In this document: positions 1 through 10,427 of the stretch, piece after piece | Numbering within the stretch: position 1 is the first letter of the stretch | How the letters are laid out: each line of letters opens with the position of its first letter | Source of the DNA: VRUE01 sp963814915 | GTDB lineage: Bacteria; Actinomycetota; Thermoleophilia; Solirubrobacterales; 70-9 | Length of the DNA stretch: 64,000 nucleotides | Assembly: GCA_963814915.1 (NCBI GenBank) | Contig: CAWFEI010000006.1 | Coordinates: forward strand, 1 to 64,000 | Direction of reading: 5' to 3' | Position numbers and translations under genes: made by a program | The notes under the pieces: generated by a model | What the model was told of the DNA's origin: nothing | Seen by the model: the letters and a program-made list of their open reading frames with translations, nothing else | The model's database searches: none

Positions 1-59
1 AGAGCGGCCCGCTGTCCGGCCAGTCCGGCCCCGATCACCAGTACGTCATGCGTAGGCAC
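1..59 (-). CDS. N-terminus of an FAD flavoprotein, truncated by the window edge
   Basis: Only the first 19 codons are present. The reading from a GTG at 59 gives MPTHDVLVIGAGLAGQRAAL, a Rossmann dinucleotide-binding start with the GxGxxG fingerprint. The VIGAGLAGxRAAL form is typical of succinate dehydrogenase/fumarate reductase flavoprotein subunits, but other FAD oxidoreductases start similarly, so the subunit name stays open. The start is supported by a TAGGAT -10 element seven bases upstream, a spacing seen before many genes here. Confidence 0.7.
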   Translation of the reverse strand, partial: MPTHDVLVIGAGLAGQRAA

Positions 60-66
60 GGCGGCG

Positions 67-72
67 ATCCTA
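67..72 (-). promoter_or_regulatory. -10 element of the flavoprotein gene
   Basis: TAGGAT on the minus strand ends 7 nt before the GTG at 59, so the transcript would begin at or next to the start codon (leaderless). No convincing -35 was identified. Confidence 0.5.
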
Positions 73-121
73 TAGATGCGAAATCCGACCCCGCAGTCGG
101 ATTTCCAGCAACCCGTCGGCC

Positions 122-1297
122 TCAGAGCCAGCGCTCGTCGAGGCGGCGGACCGCGGCCTCGGTGAGGCGGATGCCGTCGGCAACCGTGTCGAAGTCGATG
201 TTCTCGGCGAGGTCGTGCCACCAGTGGTAGTTGGCGGGTTGCTTGAGGTCCGTGCAGCTGGCGATCACCGCGGTCTCGTACCCGGCCGCGGCGGGCTCGA
301 GCCCGTCGGTGCCGCTGCGTATGCGCAGGTTCGGGTAGAGCCGGACCCCCAGCTCCTCCGCCAGCCCGTCCATCAGCGCCAGCGAACGCTGCGGGTACTC
401 GCGCATCCTCAGGAAGCCCTCGCCGCGCAGGACGAGCAGGTGCGGCGAGCCGATCGACTCGAGGCAGACGAAGCAGGTGCTGTCCTTGGGCAGGTTGGGG
501 AAGTGGCGCTCGCCGAATGCCTTCATCCCCTCGCTGAAGGACTCCTCGGAGCCGACCGAGAGCAGGATGACCCGCAGCCCCTGCGGTGGCTGCTCGATCA
601 GCCGCTCCGCCAGGGCAAGTAGCGAGACGACGGCGGTGCCGTTGTCGTTGGCGCCGGGCACGACATCGCGCACGCCGATCTCCGTCATCGCCGCGGCCGA
701 GCCGAGGCCGAGCAGGACGCCGAGCCTTGCCAGCCGGCGACTGCCGCTCAGCGCGCCGAGGGCGGCCAGCACGGGCCCGCCGACGACCGGCGCCATCAGC
801 GGCGGGCTGGTGTCGGTGCGCTCGATCAAGCCCAGGCGGTCGGCGATGTTGGGGATCTCGGGGTGGAAGACGATTCCCGAGTGGGCGGCGTCGTGGTGGG
901 CGATGACGACGACCGTCCGCTCGGCCTCCTCCTCGCCGAGCTCGCAGAGGACGTTGTAGGTGGTGCGGCGGGGGAGGAAGCGGCGCAGCAGGCGCTTGCC
1001 GGGAGGGAAGTCGGACGCCATCCCGGCGGCCGCGGCCCCAGCCAGAGTGCCGCCGAGCAGCCGCTTGCCGCGCAACGCCAGGATCCCGCCGAGCGCGCCC
1101 AGCGCCGCCCCGATCCCCAGCGGCCACCAGTAGGTGCCATGTGCCGGCTCCGCCTCGATCCGTGCCTCGGCGCCGAGCTCGGCGAAACGCCCGACCAGCC
1201 ACTCCGCCGCGCGCCGCTCGCCCTCGGATGCCGACGACCGCTCGATCTGCTCCAGTTCCTTCAGCTGCGCGCGCAGCCAAGCCTTGTCGGGATTCAT
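122..1297 (-). CDS. M28-family zinc metallopeptidase, membrane-associated
   Basis: A 391-residue protein with the dizinc aminopeptidase pattern of family M28. HHDAAHSG (first metal His and Asp) is followed by GANDNGT (bridging Asp), SVGSEES (catalytic and metal Glu) and a C-terminal NYHWWHD. Two hydrophobic stretches, about residues 55-95 and 170-210, lie between the N-terminal lid and the metal-binding half and probably anchor it to the membrane. The substrate is unknown; family members release amino acids from peptide N-termini. It is divergent from the site-2 protease gene, 35 bp between start codons, and a TAGGGT -10 lies 8 nt before the ATG. Confidence 0.85.
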   Translation of the reverse strand: MNPDKAWLRAQLKELEQIERSSASEGERRAAEWLVGRFAELGAEARIEAEPAHGTYWWPLGIGAALGALGGILALRGKRLLGGTLAGAAAAGMASDFPPGKRLLRRFLPRRTTYNVLCELGEEEAERTVVVIAHHDAAHSGIVFHPEIPNIADRLGLIERTDTSPPLMAPVVGGPVLAALGALSGSRRLARLGVLLGLGSAAAMTEIGVRDVVPGANDNGTAVVSLLALAERLIEQPPQGLRVILLSVGSEESFSEGMKAFGERHFPNLPKDSTCFVCLESIGSPHLLVLRGEGFLRMREYPQRSLALMDGLAEELGVRLYPNLRIRSGTDGLEPAAAGYETAVIASCTDLKQPANYHWWHDLAENIDFDTVADGIRLTEAAVRRLDERWL

Positions 1298-1305
1298 CGG
1301 CGGCG

Positions 1306-1326
1306 ACCCTACCTGGCACTTACCAT
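1306..1326. promoter_or_regulatory. divergent leaderless promoters of the two protease genes
   Basis: The minus strand has TAGGGT (1311 to 1306), 8 nt before the ATG at 1297. The plus strand has TACCAT (1321-1326), 6 nt before the ATG at 1333. Both gaps put the transcription start at the start codon. Confidence 0.5.
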
Positions 1327-1332
1327 TGGTCG

Positions 1333-2496
1333 ATGCTCGGCGGAAAACCGATCACGCTCTTCCATGTGCGCGGCATCCGGATCGCGGTCGACTGGTCCTG
1401 GTTCCTCGTCCTCTTCCTGGTCATCTTCTGGCTCTCGAACTTCTACGGCGACGTGCTCGGCGAGAACGGCTCGGGCTCGACCCCGTTCCTGCTCGCGGTG
1501 ATCAGCGCGCTGGGCTTCTTCGGCTCGATCGTCCTGCACGAGCTGGGCCACGCCTTCGTGGCCCTGCGCAACGGGATCGGGATCTCCAGCATCCAGCTCT
1601 GGATCTTCGGCGGCATGGCCCGGATGAACCGCGAATCGGACTCGCCGCGAACCGAGTTCGAGGTCGCGATCGCCGGCCCGCTGGTGACCCTGGCGATCGT
1701 CGTCGTGCTGACCGCGGTCGGGCTCGGCGCCGCCGGTTGGGACGAGTTCAGCAAGGCCGCCCTGGTCGAAAGCGACGCCGGCACCTCGGGGGTCCTCTCG
1801 ATGGTCGCCTGGCTGGCGATGATCAACCTGCTCGTCCTCGTCTTCAACCTGCTGCCGGCCTTCCCGATGGACGGCGGCCGCATAGTCCGCGCGATCGCCT
1901 GGTGGCGCACCGGCAGCCGCACCTCCGCTACCCGCTTCGCCGCCAACCTCGGCCGCGTCTTCGGCTGGCTCTTCGTCGCTGCCGGCCTCCTGCTCATCTT
2001 CGACGGTTACCTGTTCAGCGGCGTCTGGCTCGCCCTGATCGGCTTCGTCGTCAACGGCTCGGCCCGCGCCGCGACCGCGCAGACGGCGATCACCGGCAAG
2101 ATCAGCGGGCTGGTCGTCTCCGACGTGATGGACCGCGAGCCGGTGACGATCCCCGACCAGATCAGCGTCGAGCAGGCCCTCGACGAGTACTTCCTGCGCT
2201 ACCGCTGGCCCTGGTTCCCGGTCGTCGACACGGCCCACCGCTTCCTCGGCCTCGTGATCCGCGACAAAGCGGACGAGGTCCCGGAGACGTCCCGCACCAC
2301 CTCGCTGGTCAGCGACGTGTTGGAGCGCGACGACGGCACGTACCAGGTAAGGGCCGACGCTCCCTTGGACACGCTGCTGGCCAACGCCTCCCTGCGGCGG
2401 TTCGGCGCGGTCTTCGCCGTCGATGCGGACGGCAAGCTGATGGGAGTGATCACCGCCGAGCAGGTGGGTCGCGCCCTCAAGGACGCGGCCGGCTGA
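1333..2496 (+). CDS. site-2 protease family (M50) intramembrane metalloprotease with CBS pair
   Basis: A 387-residue membrane protease. HELGH at residues 69-73 is the zinc-binding and catalytic motif, and the downstream NLLPAFPMDGGR supplies the third ligand Asp. About six transmembrane segments make up residues 20-240. The C-terminal 130 residues look like a CBS pair (VSDVMDREPVTI, VSDVLERDDGTY), which usually senses adenine nucleotides. Such proteins cut transmembrane substrates such as anti-sigma factors; no substrate gene is adjacent. The ATG at 1333 was preferred over a further 192 bp of open frame upstream because that extension overlaps the divergent peptidase, is Arg/Ala-rich, and a TACCAT -10 sits 6 nt before this ATG. 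Confidence 0.9.
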   Translation: MLGGKPITLFHVRGIRIAVDWSWFLVLFLVIFWLSNFYGDVLGENGSGSTPFLLAVISALGFFGSIVLHELGHAFVALRNGIGISSIQLWIFGGMARMNRESDSPRTEFEVAIAGPLVTLAIVVVLTAVGLGAAGWDEFSKAALVESDAGTSGVLSMVAWLAMINLLVLVFNLLPAFPMDGGRIVRAIAWWRTGSRTSATRFAANLGRVFGWLFVAAGLLLIFDGYLFSGVWLALIGFVVNGSARAATAQTAITGKISGLVVSDVMDREPVTIPDQISVEQALDEYFLRYRWPWFPVVDTAHRFLGLVIRDKADEVPETSRTTSLVSDVLERDDGTYQVRADAPLDTLLANASLRRFGAVFAVDADGKLMGVITAEQVGRALKDAAG

Positions 2497-2512
2497 GCGC
2501 ATCTGACGCGAC

Positions 2513-2800
2513 TCAGCCGAGCGAGTCGGTCCACTCGCGCAGGCGCCCGGCCAGGAAGGGGGTCCCGGCGTCCACCTCGACCACAGCATCGGCCGGGATG
2601 TCGGCCCGCTCGGCTGCCGCCCGGATCGCCTCCGGAGAGGGCGCCTCGTAGAGGCAATAGGTGCGGCGGCGGTCGGCGCTGAGGAAGGAGAAGAGCCAGC
2701 GCACTCCCTCCTCGTCGTTGATCTCCTCAATCAGCTCGATTTCCTCGTCGCCGAGGTCGAGCTGCTCGGCGAAGCCTCGCTCGATCACGTAGAGGGGCAT
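2513..2800 (-). CDS. DUF4242-like small protein
   Basis: A 95-residue acidic protein beginning MPLYVIERGF, with FLSADRRRTYCLYEAPSPEAI in the middle. This matches the general plan of DUF4242 proteins, small ferredoxin-like-fold proteins sometimes annotated as nickel-binding; the biochemical role is not established. The ATG at 2800 is preceded by TACGAT with a 7-nt gap. The open frame continues 46 codons upstream, but that part overlaps the regulator gene and is unlike the family. Confidence 0.75.
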   Translation of the reverse strand: MPLYVIERGFAEQLDLGDEEIELIEEINDEEGVRWLFSFLSADRRRTYCLYEAPSPEAIRAAAERADIPADAVVEVDAGTPFLAGRLREWTDSLG

Positions 2801-2807
2801 CGATCCG

Positions 2808-2813
2808 ATCGTA
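2808..2813 (-). promoter_or_regulatory. -10 element of the DUF4242-like gene
   Basis: TACGAT ends 7 nt before the ATG at 2800 and lies just outside the 3' end of the regulator gene, implying an independent leaderless transcript. Confidence 0.45.
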
Positions 2814-2828
2814 GCGCCAGGCGCCCGT

Positions 2829-5795
2829 TCACGCCGGGGCGAGCCCCTGCCGATGCGCGTAGGAGGCGGCCTCGGTGCGGTTCGCGCAGCCGGTTTTTCG
2901 CAGGATGCTTCGCACGTGGTTGGCCGCGGTGTGCTCACTGATCGAGAGCTCCTCGCCGACCTCCCGGTTGCTCAGGCCGCGCGCGACGAGGGCCAGGATC
3001 TGCGCCTCGCGGGGCGAGATGCCGTCGGGCAGCCCGCCGTCCCCCGGGACGACGCCAAGCCGCTCGATCTTCGCGAGCAGCCCCTTCATCCCGGCGGGCT
3101 CCGCCAGGCCCGCCGCCTCGCCGATCAGCTCTCGCGCCGGCTCCCGCCGGCCCCGGCCGAGCAGGAAGCGCCCGTACTCATAGGCGCTGTGGGCGGTCCA
3201 GAGGCGCCAGCCCGTCCGCCGGTCCAGCTCCAACGCCCGCCGCAGGTGGTCCTCGGCGCGCTCATGCTCGCCGAGGGTCGCGGCGAGGACGCCGAGGTAG
3301 CGGTCCGCGGCGCCGTGGCAGGCGACCATCTGCCCGGTCATCAGGGCCGTCCCCGCCAGTGGCTCCAGCTCGGGGTAGACGAGCGCCGCGACCCGCTCGT
3401 CGTCGAGCGCGGCGCAGGCGTCGGCGAGGTAGGCGAGGGCCGCGACCCAGAGCGTCGGCCTGAAGACCTCGATCCCGTCGGCGGCGAGCTTCGCCAGCTC
3501 CAGCTCCGCCTCGCGCTGCATACCCAGCTCCGCGAGCAGGGCGATCATCCCGGGCGCCCAGGGCCCCTCGCGGCGGCCCTCTCCGGTGAGGATCCGCATT
3601 GCCGGCGCGAGCTCGGCGAGCCGCCCCTGCTCGCGGCGGATGCCGAACATCTGGATCCCGTACACGCCGGAGGCGTCGCGCCCGGTCAGCAGCTCGCCCC
3701 ACCCGCGCGAGCGCTCGGCCGCCTGCTCGGCCTCGTCCAGGCGCCCTTCGCAGAGGGCGATCGTCGAACGGTACTGCTCGGCGACGTGGTGCATGAACGG
3801 CTGCGCCGTGCGCTCCGCGGCGGCGCGCACGGCGGCGGCTTCGCCGCGCGCCGAATCGAGGTCGAAGAGGCTGACCAGGGTCGGTACCCGCCAGGCCATC
3901 GCCTCGGTTTCGACCTCGGCGTCGCCGAGCTCCGCGCCGACGTCTCTGGCCTCGCCCAGCATCGCCAGGATCTCCTCGAGCGGCGTCTTGCCCCGCGCCC
4001 AGTAGGAGCGGACGAGGACGCGGGCCAGCCCCGCACGGTCGTCGAGGCGGCGGGCGATCTCGATTGCGCTGTCGCGCACCAGGGCGGCGCGTTCGTGGCT
4101 GCCGAGCGAGCTCAGCGAGCGCGCCATGCCGGCCAGCAGGTAGACGCGCAGCTCGTCCTCGCCCTCGCCCTCGCCAAGCCCGGCCAGCGCCTCCTCGAGC
4201 AGCTCGACCGCCTGCTGGCGGGAGAGCCCCGGCCGCCAGCAGGCCTCCTCGTAGCCGATCGCGGCGCGGGCGAGCAGCTCCGAGCTGCCCCGCCGGCGGG
4301 CGAGCTCGGCGACGGCGGCCAGCGCCTCCAGCGCGTCGACCGCTTTGCCCGCCCGGTTGCACACGGTGCCCAGAGTCAGCAGCGCGTCGGCCCGCCGCGT
4401 CTCGTCCTCGATCCCGATCTCGAGCGCGGTCCGCAGACGCTCCGCGGCGGCGTCGAAGTCGAGCGCGCCGGCGGCGGCCCGAGCGGCCCTGACGTTGTAC
4501 TCGACCGCCCGCTCCAGGTCGCCGAACGGGGCGGCCGCGCCGAAGTGGTGGGCGAGGTCGGCCGCCTCGCGGTCGGAGCCGGAGCCGGAAGCCTCCAGGG
4601 CCTCGCCGACCCGCAGGTGCAGCTCGGCGCGGCGCGTGCCCGGCAGCCGGTCGTAGAGGGCGCGGCGCACGAGCTCGTGGGTGAACCCGTAGGCGAGCGG
4701 CCGCGCGGAGAGCTCCTCGACCATCCCGCTGGCGACCGCCTCCTCAAGCGCGGCGAGCAGCTGGGGCTCGGCCAGCTCGCAGGCGCGGCGGATCGAGTCG
4801 AGGGCGAACTCCGGGCCCGCCGTCGCCGCCAGGCCGAGCAGGTCGTTGGTCTCCTCGCCGAGCCGCGCGAGCCGCTGGCTGACTACCTCCCGCACGCTCT
4901 CCGGGGCGGCGAGCTCGGCGATCGGCCCGCGCACCCGCAGCCCGCCGCCCGCCGTCGTCACCGTCTCGGTCTCCAGCAGCGCGCGCCACAGCTCGCAGAC
5001 GAGGAAAGGATTGCCCCCGGTCAGCTGGTGGATCGTCGTCGCGAGCTCGCCGCCGCCGCGCTCGTCCCCGGCGGCGCGCCCAACCAGGTCGCCGACCTCG
5101 GCCACGGTCAGGCCCTCGAGCCGGATGCGGACGACCTCGTCGGAGCGGCGCAGGTCGGCGAGCGCGTCGCGGGCCTCCGGCGAGAGGTCGGACTCGCCGT
5201 CGCGGAAGGTCGCCAGCACCAGCAGCCGGGCCCCCTCGACCCCCCGGGCGAGGTAGCGGAGGAGGAGCAGGGTCGGGGCGTCCGCCCAGTGGCAGTCCTC
5301 GAGCACCAGCAGCACCGGGGACCGGGCACCGGCCGCGGACAGCAGCGAGGCGACCGCGGTGTGCAGCCGGTGCCGTTCGGTGTCGGGGTCGGTGTCGGCC
5401 CGCGGAGGCCCCCCGTCGACCCGTGAGGCGAGGCCGGGGAGCAGCCTGGCCAGCTCGCCCCCGCCCGCCTCCAGGGCGCCGGCGAGCTGCTCATCGTCCA
5501 GCGCCTCGACGAGCGTGCCGAGCGCCTCGACGAACGGGCCGTAGGGGGTGCGCACGACGGCGTCGCAGGCGCCCCGCAGGCGGATTGCCGCGGAGCCCAT
5601 CGCGGCCGCGAACTCGCGCGTCAGGCGGGTCTTCCCGGCGCCGGGCTCCCCCGTCAGGAGGACGATCCGCCGCCCCTCGCCCTGGGCGCTGGGCATCAGC
5701 GTGCGGAGCAGCCCCAGCTCGTCGATCCGCCCTACGAACGGCAGGCTCGAGCCCGGCAGCGATGGACTCGGAGGGTCGGCGGTACCTGGGCCCAT
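2829..5795 (-). CDS. LuxR-family regulator with N-terminal AAA/STAND ATPase (LAL type)
   Basis: A 988-residue large ATP-binding LuxR regulator. Residues 20-60 contain FVGRIDELG and the Walker A GEPGAGKT (49-56). A Walker B-like VLEDCHWAD follows at about residue 170. The middle 600 residues are Ala/Leu/Glu-rich helical repeats of the TPR kind. The last 65 residues form a LuxR helix-turn-helix (GLSNREVGEELSISEHTAANH). Such proteins are ATP-dependent activators triggered by an inducer bound to the repeats. It lies downstream of the FAD monooxygenase-like gene on the same strand, so that gene is one plausible target. Start 5795 was chosen because TATCTT lies exactly 6 nt before it and a longer start would overlap the upstream gene. 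Confidence 0.9.
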   Translation of the reverse strand: MGPGTADPPSPSLPGSSLPFVGRIDELGLLRTLMPSAQGEGRRIVLLTGEPGAGKTRLTREFAAAMGSAAIRLRGACDAVVRTPYGPFVEALGTLVEALDDEQLAGALEAGGGELARLLPGLASRVDGGPPRADTDPDTERHRLHTAVASLLSAAGARSPVLLVLEDCHWADAPTLLLLRYLARGVEGARLLVLATFRDGESDLSPEARDALADLRRSDEVVRIRLEGLTVAEVGDLVGRAAGDERGGGELATTIHQLTGGNPFLVCELWRALLETETVTTAGGGLRVRGPIAELAAPESVREVVSQRLARLGEETNDLLGLAATAGPEFALDSIRRACELAEPQLLAALEEAVASGMVEELSARPLAYGFTHELVRRALYDRLPGTRRAELHLRVGEALEASGSGSDREAADLAHHFGAAAPFGDLERAVEYNVRAARAAAGALDFDAAAERLRTALEIGIEDETRRADALLTLGTVCNRAGKAVDALEALAAVAELARRRGSSELLARAAIGYEEACWRPGLSRQQAVELLEEALAGLGEGEGEDELRVYLLAGMARSLSSLGSHERAALVRDSAIEIARRLDDRAGLARVLVRSYWARGKTPLEEILAMLGEARDVGAELGDAEVETEAMAWRVPTLVSLFDLDSARGEAAAVRAAAERTAQPFMHHVAEQYRSTIALCEGRLDEAEQAAERSRGWGELLTGRDASGVYGIQMFGIRREQGRLAELAPAMRILTGEGRREGPWAPGMIALLAELGMQREAELELAKLAADGIEVFRPTLWVAALAYLADACAALDDERVAALVYPELEPLAGTALMTGQMVACHGAADRYLGVLAATLGEHERAEDHLRRALELDRRTGWRLWTAHSAYEYGRFLLGRGRREPARELIGEAAGLAEPAGMKGLLAKIERLGVVPGDGGLPDGISPREAQILALVARGLSNREVGEELSISEHTAANHVRSILRKTGCANRTEAASYAHRQGLAPA

Positions 5796-5801
5796 GGACA
5801 C

Positions 5802-5807
5802 AAGATA
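5802..5807 (-). promoter_or_regulatory. -10 element of the LuxR/AAA regulator
   Basis: TATCTT ends 6 nt before the ATG at 5795. It fixes the start and implies a leaderless transcript separate from the upstream oxidoreductase gene. Confidence 0.5.
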
Positions 5808-5823
5808 GACCCGCTCGGAGGGC

Positions 5824-7131
5824 CTATCCGGCGGAAACCCGCCCACCCGCCGCGGCTGTCGTCGGGCCCGCTGGGGCGCCGAGGCCGAGCGCGTGCCGCG
5901 TGTTGACCGCGATCGCCCGCGGCAAGGCGGCGCCGAGCGTCCGCCCGGGCTTTGCGCTGCGCGTCGCGAAGCGGTCCATCGCGATGGCCACGCGCTCGTC
6001 GCGGGCGCCGGCCGCGAACAGCGTCCGCTCGAGCGGATTGAAGCGCCGGCCCGTCGCGTAGTCGTGGATCAGGAAGGCGTGGCCGCGCAGCTCGCTGCGG
6101 TGGCGCCGGCGGTAGAGGGAGAGCGCCCGCTCGATCGGCTGCTCGCCGCGCAGCGCCGGGGCCAGCGCGTCGGCCAGCCATTCGGCCGACTGGAAGGCCC
6201 AGCCGCAGCCGATCCCGAACAGCGGGTCGCTGGCGAGGGCCGCGTCGCCGATCAGCGCGACCCCGGGGCCGACCGGGCCGCGCATCCTGTTCGACATCTC
6301 GACCTTGCCGATCATCGGGCTCACGAGCCGCGCCTCGCGGATCGGCGGCGCGTCCGGGAGCGCGGCGAAGAAGGAGACGAGCGCCGCCTGTGGATTACGC
6401 TTGAACTCGGGCAGCGCCGCCTTCGTCGGCATCACCCCGTAGAGAGCCAGGTCGCCGCCAAGCGGGGCGACGGTGGCGAAGTCGGGGTCGAGCATCCAGG
6501 CCGAGGGGTCGGGCGCGCCGGCCGGCGGCGGGCCCTCGAAGTAGCCGCTGTAGACGATCCGCCCGTGCGGGAGCCTGCGATCCGGGATGCCCGCCAACTC
6601 GGCGACCCGCGAGTCGCGACCGTCGGCGCCGATCAGCACCGACCCCCGCAGCTCGACCTCCCCACTGTCGCGATCACGCGCGATCACGCCGTGCGCGGCG
6701 GCGCCCTCGCGCAGGACGCCGGTCGCGGCGCGGCCGAGGATCAACTCGACCCCCGGGGTCGCCGCGGCGGCTTCGCGGACGATCGGGTCGAGCGCCTCGC
6801 GACGCAGGTTGACGGAGTGCCGGACTCGGTCACGCGGCGCTTGCATCCATCCCCAGCGGGTCCAGATCCTGTTCACGTAGCGAACCGCCCCCGCCTCCAT
6901 GATCGGCTCGAGCAGCCCGAGCCGTTCGAGCGTCGGGACCGCCGAGGACTGGATGAAGTGCGTGCAGACGCGCTTGAAGGCGCGCGGGTCGGGCCGCTTC
7001 TCGACCAGCGCGACGCGGGCGCCGGCGCGGCCAAGCAGGATCGCGGCCGAGCATCCCGCCAAGCTCGCGCCGACGATCACGGCGTCGTAGTCGGTTCCGG
7101 CCTCGCTGCTCACCCCTCCGAAGGTAGCCAT
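5824..7131 (-). CDS. FAD-dependent oxidoreductase, class A monooxygenase / geranylgeranyl-reductase-like
   Basis: A 435-residue flavoprotein of the p-hydroxybenzoate hydroxylase fold. The N-terminus carries DAVIVGASLAGCSAA (ADP-binding fold). The middle has LIGADGRDS, the FAD/NADPH-binding DG motif, and a later GDAALASDPLFGIGCGWA is the ribityl-binding GD motif. The family hydroxylates or reduces hydrophobic or aromatic compounds; the substrate cannot be read. The ATG at 7131 has GGAG upstream at good spacing and starts close to the Rossmann strand. An ATG at 7149 is also possible but lies inside an operator copy. It is divergent from a BBE-type oxidase across the operator array. Confidence 0.8.
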   Translation of the reverse strand: MATFGGVSSEAGTDYDAVIVGASLAGCSAAILLGRAGARVALVEKRPDPRAFKRVCTHFIQSSAVPTLERLGLLEPIMEAGAVRYVNRIWTRWGWMQAPRDRVRHSVNLRREALDPIVREAAAATPGVELILGRAATGVLREGAAAHGVIARDRDSGEVELRGSVLIGADGRDSRVAELAGIPDRRLPHGRIVYSGYFEGPPPAGAPDPSAWMLDPDFATVAPLGGDLALYGVMPTKAALPEFKRNPQAALVSFFAALPDAPPIREARLVSPMIGKVEMSNRMRGPVGPGVALIGDAALASDPLFGIGCGWAFQSAEWLADALAPALRGEQPIERALSLYRRRHRSELRGHAFLIHDYATGRRFNPLERTLFAAGARDERVAIAMDRFATRSAKPGRTLGAALPRAIAVNTRHALGLGAPAGPTTAAAGGRVSAG

Positions 7132-7146
7132 ACGGGCGCTCCGTTT

Positions 7147-7264
7147 CATGACCAGACCTGATCCCTTTCGGCTCCCCGCCCGTGGCGGGCGATGGTCAGA
7201 CCTGACCATGCCGGGGCAGGCTCGCGCTCCGCGCCGCTCGCGAAGTGGGTCAGATCCGGTCATG
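7147..7264. promoter_or_regulatory. three-copy operator array between divergent flavoenzyme genes
   Basis: Three copies of one 18-bp dyad occur: minus strand 7164-7147 GGATCAGGTCTGGTCATG, plus strand 7193-7210 TGGTCAGACCTGACCATG, and plus strand 7247-7264 GGGTCAGATCCGGTCATG. Eleven of 18 positions are invariant (TCAG, C, G, CATG among them). The middle copy is nearly a perfect palindrome (16 of 18 over 7192-7209). Copy 1 overlaps a possible start of the left gene and copy 3 overlaps the -35 of the right gene, as expected for a repressor or autoregulated activator. The cognate protein is unknown. Confidence 0.7.
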
Positions 7265-7290
7265 ACAGGTCGTTCGTCGCGACCTAGCCT
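7262..7290 (+). promoter_or_regulatory. sigma70-like promoter of the BBE-type oxidase gene
   Basis: ATGACA (7262-7267), a 17-bp spacer and TAGCCT (7285-7290) form a plausible promoter. The -35 overlaps operator copy 3. The leader of about 30 nt contains GAGGAG (7315-7320) before the ATG at 7327. Confidence 0.5.
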
Positions 7291-7326
7291 CGGTCCCGGA
7301 ATGCGATCCCATGCGAGGAGACGACC

Positions 7327-8720
7327 ATGAGCCCAGCCAGCCTCAAAGACGACGCTCACCGGCGGATGCCGGACTTCGAAGGGACGCTGACGGCGCCCGG
7401 CGACCCCGGCTACGAGCAGGCGCGCAGCGTCTACAACGCGATGATCGACCGCAGCCCCGGGCTGATCGCGCGAGCCGCCGCCGCCGACGACGTCGCCCGC
7501 GCTGTGTCATTCGCGCGGGAGCGGGATGTTCTGCTTGCGGTTCGCGGCGGCAGCCACAACGGTGGTGGCCTCGGCACCTGCGATGACGGCCTGGTGATCG
7601 ACCTCTCCGGCCTGAAGCGGATAGAGGTGGATCCCGGCGCCCGGACCGCGAGGGTCGGCGGCGGCTGCGTTTGGAAAGAAGTCGACGCGGCGACCGGCGG
7701 GCACGGCCTCGCGATCCCCAGCGGCATCGTCGGCAGCACGGGTGTCGGCGGCCTCACGCTGGGCGGTGGCCTCGGCCATCTGACCCGGAAGTTCGGCCTC
7801 ACGATCGACAACCTGCTGGAGGCCGACGTCGTCCTTGCCGGCGGAGAGCGCGTGACTGCCTCCCCGGAGGCGAATCCCGACCTCTTCTGGGCGCTGCGTG
7901 GCGGCGGTGGCAACTTCGGAATCGTCACCTCATTCCTCTTCCGGCTGAACGAGGTGGGGACCGTCTTCGCCGGTCCGACCCTGTGGCCGGTCGAGCACGG
8001 TCCCGAGGTCCTCGCGGCCTACCGCGAGTTCCTGCCCGCGGCTCCGCGGGACCTGAACGGCTTCCTTGCATATATGACGGTGCCGCCGGCCCCGCCCTTC
8101 CCCGAGGAGGTCCACCTGCGCAAGGCCTGCGGCGTCTTCTGGTGTCATCTCGGCGAGCCCGAGCAGGCTGCGGCGGACATGGCGCCACTGCTCGACCAGC
8201 TCCCGGAGCCGATGCTGCACGGGCCGCAGCCGATGGCCCATGCCGAGCTTCAGGGGGCCTTCGACGAGCTCTACCCCGCCGGCGAGCAGTGGTACTGGCG
8301 GGCGGACTTCGTCAAGGAGATTTCCGACGAGGCGATCGAGGCCCACGCTCGCTTCGGGCCCGAGCTGCCGACGATGAAATCGACCATGCACATGTACCCG
8401 ATCGATGGCGCAGCCCATGACGTCGGCCCGGCCGACACCGCCTGGAGCTACCGCGACGCCAACTGGGGCGCGGTCTTCGCCGGGGTCGACCCGGACCCGG
8501 CGAATGCGGAGGCGGTCAGCAAGTGGTGTGTCGACTACTTCGACGCGCTCCATCCCCACTCGGCCGGCGGCGCCTACGTGAACATGATGATGGACGAGGG
8601 CCAGGAGAGGGTCCGGGCGAGCTACCGCGACAACTACGAGCGCCTGGCGCGGATCAAGGCCGACTACGACCCGGACAACCTCTTCCAGGTCAACCAGAAC
8701 ATCGAGCCGGAGATGGGAGC

Positions 8721-8724
<4 letters not shown>
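7327..8724 (+). CDS. FAD-linked oxidase with PCMH and BBE domains
   Basis: A 465-residue berberine-bridge-enzyme-like oxidase. The FAD-binding PCMH domain spans roughly residues 45-215, with RGGSHNGGG (His77, the expected 8-alpha-histidyl flavin attachment) and GVGGLTLGGGLG. The C-terminus YDPDNLFQVNQNI is the BBE signature. The cysteine used by bicovalent members just before the VGGLTLGGG segment is replaced (SGIVGSTGVGG), so attachment is probably through His only. Substrates of the family include sugars, alkaloids and polyketides; none can be assigned. It ends convergently with the acyl-CoA dehydrogenase gene, sharing CTAG. Confidence 0.88.
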
Positions 8725-10391
<1,667 letters not shown>

Positions 10392-10398
10392 CGAGGGA

Positions 10399-10417
10399 AT
10401 TGTCGCATCGATAGCAT
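10399..10417. promoter_or_regulatory. divergent promoter between the acyl-CoA dehydrogenase gene and icd
   Basis: The minus strand has GACAAT (10404 to 10399), 7 nt before the ATG at 10391. The plus strand has TAGCAT (10412-10417), 10 nt before the ATG at 10428. There is no Shine-Dalgarno before either gene. Confidence 0.35.
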
Positions 10418-10427
10418 CGCCGCGCGC

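Noticed and set aside
2853..5426. Open frame of more than 850 codons antisense to the LuxR/AAA regulator
   Set aside because: High-GC codon usage leaves long stop-free antisense frames. The translation is low-complexity Arg/Gly/Ala with no motif, while the opposite strand has clear domains.
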